A stretch of 29,486 nt of DNA from DYJE01 sp964637565 (GTDB taxonomy: Bacteria; Desulfobacterota; Desulfobacteria; Desulfobacterales; Desulfolunaceae), in NCBI GenBank assembly GCA_964637565.1, contig CAZWTY010000053.1, positions 1-29,486 on the forward strand. Direction: 5' to 3'. Shown here piece by piece: positions 24,144 through 29,486 of the stretch. Within the stretch, counting starts at the first letter, position 1. Each line of letters begins with the position of its first letter. The notes under the pieces were generated by a model. The model had not been told where the DNA came from, did not search any database, and saw nothing but the letters and a program-made list of their open reading frames with translations. A program made the position numbers and the translations under genes.

Positions 24144-25100
24144 ATGATGCGTTTTTTTGGAACAATGAAATTGCTGCGCCTCACACTTTTTTCGGCGCTT
24201 GTTCTGCTTGTTGCCGGCTGCACATCCGCTGTCGTCTCAAACAAGATCGCGGAAACGCGGCTGATCACCCACGCAAAATACGGGCTGACCGACCGGTCGG
24301 TGACCGTGGACGGTCATACAATTCACTATGTGGAAGGGGGCGTCAATCACGGGGAAAGCGTCCTCCTGATCCACGGATTCGGGGCGGACTGCGACAACTG
24401 GCTTTATTTCGCAGGCTACCTTGTGAAGAAGTACCATGTGGTGGCCCCTGATCTTCCCGGTTTCGGGCAGAGTCCGCCGCTGGACGGCCAGTCCTACGGC
24501 ATCGCCTCCCAGGTCAGGAGGCTTCACCGGTTTGCCGAGGCCCTCGGCCTGAAAACCGTTCACATGGCCGGAAATTCCATGGGCGGCGCCATCGCGGGAA
24601 TCTACGCCGCCGAGTATCCCGCCGGGGTTTCATCCCTGGCCCTTCTTGCCCCGTCGGGCCTGCGAAACGGGCTTGCCCCGACCTTTGCCTCGGATCTTGC
24701 CTCGGGCCGAAACGCCCTTCTCATGCTTTCTCCTTCGGATTTCGACAGGATGCTGGACCTGTGCTTTTACAAGAAACCCACGGTGCCGGACTTCCTGAAA
24801 AACCATCTGGTGAATTTTTCCCTGCAACGCAAGGATTTCAACCGGAAGGTCTTTGATGATATCATCCATGACGATTCCCTTGAAAAAAGGCTGAAGGATA
24901 TCGCCGCCCCCACCCTGGTTATCTGGGGAGAAAACGACGGGATTCTCGATGCAAAGGGAGCCGATACGCTGACCCAAGGAATCGGAAATGCCCGAGCCCT
25001 GATCATCAAGGAATGCGGCCACACGCCCATGATCGAAAAAGCCGGAGAAACTGCAAACGGTTACCTGGAGTTTCTGAAATCACTGAAACAGGCGCCGTGA
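24144..25100 (+). CDS. Alpha/beta-hydrolase lipoprotein
   Basis: This is a 318-residue hydrolase with a lipoprotein signal (hydrophobic 9-22, lipobox LVAGC, Cys26). The alpha/beta-hydrolase fold is complete: oxyanion segment LLIHGFGADCDNW near 74-86, nucleophile Ser145 in GNSMGG, acid Asp265 in WGENDG, and His293 in CGHTPMIEKA. It resembles serine hydrolases/lipases and C-C hydrolases of the MhpC/DhlA type, but anchored in the envelope. The substrate is probably an ester or lipid, not predictable from sequence. AAGGAG six bases upstream of the ATG supports the start. It appears monocistronic; the 255-base gap before it has no gene. Confidence 0.9.
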   Translation: MMRFFGTMKLLRLTLFSALVLLVAGCTSAVVSNKIAETRLITHAKYGLTDRSVTVDGHTIHYVEGGVNHGESVLLIHGFGADCDNWLYFAGYLVKKYHVVAPDLPGFGQSPPLDGQSYGIASQVRRLHRFAEALGLKTVHMAGNSMGGAIAGIYAAEYPAGVSSLALLAPSGLRNGLAPTFASDLASGRNALLMLSPSDFDRMLDLCFYKKPTVPDFLKNHLVNFSLQRKDFNRKVFDDIIHDDSLEKRLKDIAAPTLVIWGENDGILDAKGADTLTQGIGNARALIIKECGHTPMIEKAGETANGYLEFLKSLKQAP

Positions 25101-25114
25101 CAGATAATCTCATT

Positions 25115-25573
25115 TTATTTTAAATTACAAGATTCCCCTAGGGCTTCCAGGTCGGCGAGGTCTTTGAGTCGGCCCGTTGAACGCTTGTTCTGGATGTATT
25201 CTTGTTTTCCGAGGAAGTGGACAGGCAAGTCACCATAAAAGCCGGGTTCTTTTCCGGCGTCTGCATGTTCCCAGCTTACACCTGTTATGGACGTGAGAAG
25301 ATCAATTCTTACCGGCGGCACCCCCAGTTGAATGACCTGTTCTTTTTGGCAGAAATCCGCCGATAAAAGGTTCAGGGAACCAAAACCGAACTGCTCAAGT
25401 GATGTTATGACACGATCCGCATTGGCCTGTGACGGATTGACCAGAATATCGATATCTCCCGTGAATCTGGGAACACCATGAAAAGCAAGGGCATAGGCAC
25501 CGACAATGATGTACTCAACCTTGTTTTTGTTGAATAATTCTAACAGATCTCTGAAGTCTTGCTGAATGTCCAT
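25115..25573 (-). CDS. Nucleotidyltransferase-fold protein (MNT/AbiEii-like)
   Basis: This 152-residue protein has the minimal nucleotidyltransferase pattern: VGAYALAFHG, then FTGDIDILV with Asp40 and Asp42, and third acidic Asp91 in VRIDLLTSI. Similar small proteins are encoded in two-gene cassettes and are related to the AbiEii/MNT group, which includes toxins and antitoxins that transfer NMP or AMP groups. The start is taken as ATG 25573, since the family begins close to DFRDLLELFNKNKVEYIIVG; an upstream in-frame start at 25597 is possible. It overlaps the preceding small gene by 59 bases in another frame, so the two are probably translationally coupled. The region is AT-richer than its neighbours, hinting at transfer. 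The activity and any toxin role are inferred. Confidence 0.85.
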   Translation of the reverse strand: MDIQQDFRDLLELFNKNKVEYIIVGAYALAFHGVPRFTGDIDILVNPSQANADRVITSLEQFGFGSLNLLSADFCQKEQVIQLGVPPVRIDLLTSITGVSWEHADAGKEPGFYGDLPVHFLGKQEYIQNKRSTGRLKDLADLEALGESCNLK

Positions 25574-25703
25574 GGTGTTGTTTCCGTAGAAAGTCAACAG
25601 CGGCTACCCGCTCTTCAGGAGAACGAGTCAACCAGTAGTTTAAATCATCAAGATGATCGGAATTGCAAGTTAACTGTCTCTTTTTTATTATTTTTTTTAT
25701 CAT
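25515..25703 (-). CDS. Small partner protein of the nucleotidyltransferase cassette
   Basis: This 62-residue protein runs from a proposed ATG at 25703. Its core, LNYWLTRSPEERVAAVDFLRKQ followed by SARLQRSVRI, is a pattern that I recall upstream of small nucleotidyltransferase genes in many bacteria. It therefore looks like a real gene despite its size. It overlaps the nucleotidyltransferase start by 59 bases. The N-terminus (MIKKIIKKRQ) is lysine-rich and AT-rich, and no clear ribosome site is present, so the start is uncertain. Function is unknown; an antitoxin or adaptor role for the neighbour is a hypothesis from gene order. Confidence 0.7.
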   Translation of the reverse strand: MIKKIIKKRQLTCNSDHLDDLNYWLTRSPEERVAAVDFLRKQHHGHSARLQRSVRIIQQKQG

Positions 25704-25789
25704 GGCAAACCATAACACATCCCTTGAAACGGGTAAAGCCACATCACTCAACCCTTAAAAATTTTGCAGTGGGGCAAAGTGCCCTGTGA

Positions 25790-25826
25790 ACCGGAGCGTG
25801 ACTGTCGGAAACAGCCACGCTCCGGT
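25790..25826. terminator. Hairpin downstream of the arsenate reductase gene
   Basis: ACCGGAGCGTG (25790-25800) pairs with CACGCTCCGGT (25816-25826), and CTGT/ACAG extend the stem inside after one mismatch. It lies 24 bases past the 3' end of the minus-strand arsC-like gene. There is no clear T-tract. Confidence 0.55.
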
Positions 25827-25849
25827 GAGACGGTCCCTGGCCGACAGTA

Positions 25850-26269
25850 TCATTCAACGGCAAAGTCCATCACGATTGTCATGATGGCGTCCCTGATCAC
25901 GCGCACCTTTTGCTTTTTTTCTTCCTCATCGCCCGTGACAAGGGCCGGATCGGAAAAAGGCCAGGAAAGGCGTCGCACAATGCCCGGGAAAACGGGGCAG
26001 TCTTTTTCCGTTTCCACGTCGCACACGGTGATGACCGCATCGTACAACCGTCCTTCACGGAAAAAAGAGAACACGTCCTTGGACACGTTCCGCGAGAGAT
26101 CGTAGCCGATTTCCGCCATGACATCCACGACCCTCGGGTCCACGGGCCGTGGATCAAGCCCTGCGCTTTCGGCATGAAACCGTCCTTGCCCCAGGGTGTT
26201 CAAAAAGGCTTCGGCCATCTGGCTCCTGCCGCTGTTGTGCCTGCAAATGAATAGAACTTTTTTAACCAT
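25850..26269 (-). CDS. arsC: ArsC-type arsenate reductase (low-molecular-weight phosphatase fold)
   Basis: This 139-residue enzyme begins with the CX5R phosphate loop CRHNSGR (Cys9 to Arg15) typical of the thioredoxin-coupled ArsC family. The redox pair is Cys83 (VITVC) and Cys91 (DCPVFP), eight residues apart, matching Cys82/Cys89 of Staphylococcus ArsC in order. WPFSDPAL with a conserved Asp follows. The predicted reaction is arsenate to arsenite, with the disulfide recycled by thioredoxin. ATG 26269 has AGGAGG at the right distance and is preferred over TTG 26272. Unusually, no arsR, arsB/acr3 or arsM is adjacent, so it stands alone. A tyrosine phosphatase role is possible but less likely with all three Cys present. 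Confidence 0.88.
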   Translation of the reverse strand: MVKKVLFICRHNSGRSQMAEAFLNTLGQGRFHAESAGLDPRPVDPRVVDVMAEIGYDLSRNVSKDVFSFFREGRLYDAVITVCDVETEKDCPVFPGIVRRLSWPFSDPALVTGDEEEKKQKVRVIRDAIMTIVMDFAVE

Positions 26270-26357
26270 CAACGCCTCCTCTTGAAATTGAGATACAATA
26301 GAAGAGAATTGTTACAGCCGTGCTATGATCGTGTGAGATTTCTGGTTTTTTTAAGGA

Positions 26358-26387
26358 ACGGCCCCCGTCGTGAAAGACGAGGGCCGT
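26358..26387. terminator. Hairpin beyond the phytase gene
   Basis: ACGGCCC (26358-26364) and CGTC (26366-26369) pair with GACG (26376-26379) and GGGCCGT (26381-26387). One mismatch separates the two stem segments, and the loop is six bases. It lies 17 bases past the 3' end of the minus-strand phytase gene. No T-tract follows on that strand. Confidence 0.5.
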
Positions 26388-26404
26388 ATTCAATGGAAGG
26401 GGCG

Positions 26405-28930
26405 TTATTGTGCACGACGGTTGGTGGACACCCTGGGGTTGTACGCGGAGGAGAAAGTCTCTTCGCCAATGCCGGAGGCGATGTCTTCCCACGGCAGCCA
26501 TTTGAAGTTGGTTTCCGTGTCGTCGGGATCGGCGGTGGTGTCCATGCCGTCCTGGACGATAAAGGCCCCGTGGGGGAAAACAGGTCCGAGGGGAATGTTG
26601 GTCACGTCGATGCTGTCCGTTTCCTGGACCCCGTCAATGCCCATCATGTCGTCCACCACGGCGAAAGACGTGAGAAAGGTGTTGGCCACGCCCACGGGGG
26701 TTCGGTTGAAAACCCCGAAGGTGTAGTTGCCCTGGGAGGAGATGAAAACAAATCCTTCGCCTTTGTCTTTGTAATAGATGGTCATGCCTTCCAGGTCGGC
26801 CACAAGGCCCTTGTCCCCTTCTTCGAGGAGAAGATCGTCCTCGGTGAGGGTGAGATGCATGGCGCCATCTGGTTCGGCGTCAAAGGTGTAGATCCCAACC
26901 CCTTCCTGGGCCACGTAGGCTTTGCCGTATTCCTGGTCGATGACGAACCCTTCGGCGTATTCGTCGTCGTCACCGGCTTCCAGGGTGATGGTCCTTACCC
27001 TGGTCCAGCCCACGGTGTGTCCGGCTGTCGCCACCAGTTCGAACTGGGCGCAGTTCCAGGTGTCGTTCTGGGTGGCGAAAGCGTAGAATTTACCGCTCAC
27101 CGGGCTTTTGTAAACACCTTCGCCGTAAGCCGTGTCCTCTCCCAGTTCTTCGGCGTCGAACAACTCGTCACTGCCGCTGTCCGTGATGTCCACGATGTAG
27201 GGCGCTTTTTCCTGGATTCTGTATATCGCGAAACGGTTGGTCATTCTGTCCGTGAACACGGCAATGTCCACCGGCGTGCCGTTCAGGTCGAAACCGTACA
27301 TCACGTCCACGTTGTTGAAACGGATGTTGCCGGGGTTGGCGTCGGCCAGGGTCTGCCCCTGGACGTCGTAAATCGAGTAACCCGCTTCTTTCTGGGTGGC
27401 GATGACCAGGCTTTTCGAGCTGTCTGTGGGGTGGATCCAGAACGCTACGTCGTCGGCATCGGGATTGTCCATGGTGGTCCGGGTTGTTTCGAGAACCGGT
27501 TTGATCAGCAGGGCCGCCGTTTCCGGGAAGTTGGTTCCGGCGGGCGTCACGGAGCCGCCTTCGGGCTTGTTCTTCGAACGATCCGTGAGGTAGGTAAGAT
27601 CGGTGAGTTCCCCGTAGGTCCAGGCGTTGGCGGTCACCATCTTGTTGTCTTTGTACCGGGTGGCGGCATGGACGGCGTAGCTTTCATTCACGACCATGTC
27701 CGAATAGGAGGTTTCCCCCCAGCCGACGTTGTCGAGAAGCACGGCGCCTGCGGGAAGATCCAGGTCCCCGTCGTTGTCCGTGTCAAGATCGGTGCCGGTG
27801 GTGATGCTCCGGTCCGGGCTGTAGATCAGGACAACGGCCCGGGCCGTGGATGTCAGGGAAGAAAGGTCCGCCGTCACCGTGGTCACGGCGGAACCTGTCA
27901 CGATGTCAGATCCCTCATTCCGGATCAGGGTGAGGCCCGTTTCTTTGACACTGACAGCGGACAGGTCTAAGGCAAGCCCGGGAACCCCCATGGATTCCGG
28001 GGTGAGTGTCACCAGATAGATATGGCTCATGTCCTGGCCCGCATTGGACAACAGTTCGATGTACGTGTCTCCCACCGTCAAGATTTCGTTCAGCAGCACA
28101 AACGGCGCCTGCCTGAAATTGTGGGCGCCAGGAGTGAGCACCGCTTTGGGCGGCAGGTTGGAACTGGCCTGGAGGGTGTCGTACATCACTTCGTCCGGCA
28201 GTTCGTCATCGTCTTTTTCCGGATTTTCGTAGATGTCACCGTTGGCCCAGGCCGCCTGGGACACGGCATCGCTGTTGCCGTAGAACCGGGTGGCCGCGTC
28301 GGGGTCGCTGGCCGACTGGACCAGCACCACATCGGAATAGGTCCGGCCCCCGGCTTCCCAGCCCAGGCTATCGAGAATCACGGCCCCTTCGGGAAGTTCC
28401 AGCCGCCCGTCGTTGTCAGAATCCAGGTCTGTTCCACGGACGATGGGTGTGTCACTCTGGACCAGAAGAAAGGTCACGGCGTCGTGTTCAAGGATTCCGT
28501 CCTTGAACGCTTCGCCGTCTTCATCTTCGTCGTAAGTCCGGATGGATTCATCGTGGACCAGGGTCGTTTCCGGGTCCGCCGTGCCGTTGTACTCGTCGGG
28601 ATTCTTGATGAGCACAAGTCCGTTTTTCCCCACCTTAACACCGGAAAGGGACCGGACGTAATCCACATGGCCCCGGTCTTCGAAAGGTTTTTCCACATCC
28701 CCGTTTTCATCGCCGTCAAGGACCACCATATAGACGTTCTTCAGGGTTTCCGCCGCGTTGCCCTTCAGTTCGATGAACTGCTTCCTGTGTTCGTCTTCGG
28801 GGATGTTCACTTTGAGTTCGTTGATCACCAGACCTGTGTTGCCCGGATAGATTCTGCCGTCCCTGTCGCTGCATCCGCTGACAAGAGCCGCCATCACGGC
28901 GGCGCACAGCACCACGTCCCTTTTTTTCAT
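26405..28930 (-). CDS. Phytase-like beta-propeller lipoprotein with two N-terminal repeat domains
   Basis: This 841-residue secreted lipoprotein starts at ATG 28930 (AGGAG five bases upstream; an ATG one codon earlier is also possible). The lipobox is LVSGC with Cys20, followed by Ser. Two similar repeat units follow at about 35-217 and 277-427, each starting with (V/L)(I/L)NE and ending in a GTDLD(S/T)DNDG segment (Asp-rich, 168-175 and 381-388, probably calcium-binding) plus a LD(S/N)(V/L)GW...YSD pattern; they resemble lamin-tail-like surface domains. Residues about 480-822 form a 3-phytase-type six-bladed beta-propeller: NPDADDVAFWIHPTDSSKSL, NNVDVMYGF, the YKSPVSGKFYAF blade and AEGFVIDQEYGKAYVAQEG. 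Such enzymes hydrolyse inositol phosphates with calcium at neutral to alkaline pH. A role in phosphate scavenging at the cell surface is inferred. It stands alone. Confidence 0.88.
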   Translation of the reverse strand: MKKRDVVLCAAVMAALVSGCSDRDGRIYPGNTGLVINELKVNIPEDEHRKQFIELKGNAAETLKNVYMVVLDGDENGDVEKPFEDRGHVDYVRSLSGVKVGKNGLVLIKNPDEYNGTADPETTLVHDESIRTYDEDEDGEAFKDGILEHDAVTFLLVQSDTPIVRGTDLDSDNDGRLELPEGAVILDSLGWEAGGRTYSDVVLVQSASDPDAATRFYGNSDAVSQAAWANGDIYENPEKDDDELPDEVMYDTLQASSNLPPKAVLTPGAHNFRQAPFVLLNEILTVGDTYIELLSNAGQDMSHIYLVTLTPESMGVPGLALDLSAVSVKETGLTLIRNEGSDIVTGSAVTTVTADLSSLTSTARAVVLIYSPDRSITTGTDLDTDNDGDLDLPAGAVLLDNVGWGETSYSDMVVNESYAVHAATRYKDNKMVTANAWTYGELTDLTYLTDRSKNKPEGGSVTPAGTNFPETAALLIKPVLETTRTTMDNPDADDVAFWIHPTDSSKSLVIATQKEAGYSIYDVQGQTLADANPGNIRFNNVDVMYGFDLNGTPVDIAVFTDRMTNRFAIYRIQEKAPYIVDITDSGSDELFDAEELGEDTAYGEGVYKSPVSGKFYAFATQNDTWNCAQFELVATAGHTVGWTRVRTITLEAGDDDEYAEGFVIDQEYGKAYVAQEGVGIYTFDAEPDGAMHLTLTEDDLLLEEGDKGLVADLEGMTIYYKDKGEGFVFISSQGNYTFGVFNRTPVGVANTFLTSFAVVDDMMGIDGVQETDSIDVTNIPLGPVFPHGAFIVQDGMDTTADPDDTETNFKWLPWEDIASGIGEETFSSAYNPRVSTNRRAQ

Positions 28931-29096
28931 CATCTCTCCTTTCCGCTGCCATTGGTTGAATATGAAATCGAGTATCAGGCGGCCTGTACCAGGCGTCACC
29001 GGTTCGGCTTCTATAGGCCGGGTTTATGAGGAGGATGTTACCGGTTGATTCGGTTTTCGTGAATTGTTCGATCTTTCGGGCTCCGGATCGGCTCTG

Positions 29097-29410
29097 TCAA
29101 GGGCCTAACGAGAATTTATTACAACCTTAATCAAAGCCTCATCCGCATTCAGATTCGTAGGTCGGGTTCTTCAAACCCGACAAATGGCCCGATCCACAGA
29201 AGAATCGGGAGCTCGTGCCACACGGGGACCTTTTATGTTTTGATGATGAATGGCGGCCAGGAGTGTGGCGCATAAAAAGGATGGGGGCATTTGTCGGCTT
29301 TCGTGCCTCAAGCCGACCTACGAGGGTGCGTCGCGGGACATAGGGAACGACCCGTCAAGGGCCTAACGCGATTTTATTCCAACCTTAATCAAAGCCTCAC
29401 CTGCATTCAG
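29097..29410. repeat. Composite repeat: direct repeats flanking an inverted pair of hairpins
   Basis: A 56-base direct repeat occurs at 29097-29152 and 29355-29410 (starting TCAAGGGCCTAACG, ending GCATTCAG), differing at about five positions. Between them TCGTAGGTCGG (29155-29165) and its exact complement (29313-29323) bracket two hairpins, GTCGGGTT/AACCCGAC near 29161-29181 and GTCGGCTT/AAGCCGAC near 29293-29318. GTAGGTCGGGTT-type repeats are common in proteobacterial gaps. No gene was seen in 28931-29486. Confidence 0.8.
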
Positions 29411-29431
29411 GAAAAAAGGCTGGCACCCAAG

Positions 29432-29479
29432 GTTGATGCCCTCGTAAAAAGTCGAATTGCATAACATTTTGTAATAATT
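29432..29479. repeat. Right copy of the end repeat, inverted relative to positions 6-53
   Basis: The reverse complement matches 6-53 at 44 of 48 bases. Together the two copies bracket almost the whole window. Neither copy is next to a transposase gene. Confidence 0.8.
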
Positions 29480-29486
29480 GATAAAA

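Noticed and set aside
26282..27970. 562-codon open frame on the plus strand opposite the phytase gene
   Set aside because: It is a GC-driven antisense shadow: it lies exactly opposite a well-supported gene, is rich in Gly/Val/His with no domain pattern, and extends over unrelated hairpin sequence.
1..29486. Reading the whole window as a giant composite transposon
   Set aside because: There is no transposase, recombinase or cargo logic, the gene content is housekeeping-like, and a contig ending in repeats explains the inverted ends more simply.

Overview
This 29.5 kb window looks like chromosomal DNA of a Gram-negative, anaerobic, motile bacterium. The best guess is a sulfate-reducing member of the Desulfobacterota (Desulfobacteraceae-like). 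This is inferred from gene style and not from a marker gene: GC-rich coding DNA, a cytoplasmic-type molybdopterin oxidoreductase, a PpiD-type periplasmic foldase, three lipoproteins with lipoboxes, a chemoreceptor, a large hybrid sensor kinase, and intergenic gaps full of several families of short palindromic repeats. No rRNA, tRNA, CRISPR array or intact transposase gene was seen.

Layout. Positions 1-550 are non-coding and made of repeats. A molybdopterin oxidoreductase (551-2788, minus) and a periplasmic-sensor hybrid histidine kinase (2950-5391, minus) follow. A palindrome made of TATCGG hexamers lies between the kinase and a divergent 1091-residue DNA-repair protein, which fuses an endonuclease-Q-like PHP domain to a UvrD helicase and ends in a sliding-clamp-type motif (5753-9028). 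A chemoreceptor with a FliA-like promoter comes next (9214-10749), then a glyoxalase-like VOC protein (minus). An AT-rich stretch carries a PIN/NYN-like protein, followed by a repeat and a membrane-anchored tandem kinase plus pseudokinase (12271-13950). The wreck of a type I restriction hsdR gene follows (14129-14722), directly abutting a second copy of the TATCGG palindrome. ppiD and a small zinc-ribbon membrane protein form a probable operon closed by a strong hairpin. Next come a PhoU/DUF47-like protein (minus), an M16 zinc-peptidase lipoprotein, a dihydroorotate-dehydrogenase-like flavoprotein (minus), a possible YjfB-like motility protein with its own FliA-like promoter, a protein with a C-terminal J-domain, and an alpha/beta-hydrolase lipoprotein. 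A two-gene nucleotidyltransferase cassette, an arsenate reductase and a large phytase lipoprotein, all on the minus strand, complete the set. The last 550 bases are again repeats.

The genes are mostly single transcription units separated by hairpins, without one unifying pathway. Three themes recur. The first is signalling and motility: hybrid kinase, chemoreceptor, Ser/Thr kinase, YjfB-like protein and two FliA-like promoters. The second is envelope maintenance: PpiD, M16 peptidase, hydrolase and phytase. The third is DNA repair and defence: the EndoQ-UvrD fusion, hsdR remnant, PIN protein and nucleotidyltransferase pair. The most novel-looking items are the EndoQ-UvrD fusion with its C-terminal QMSLF and the kinase-pseudokinase protein. 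The two window ends carry the same ~48 bp sequence in inverted orientation. The simplest reading is a contig broken at a dispersed repeat; a very large inverted-repeat-bounded segment is a less likely alternative.
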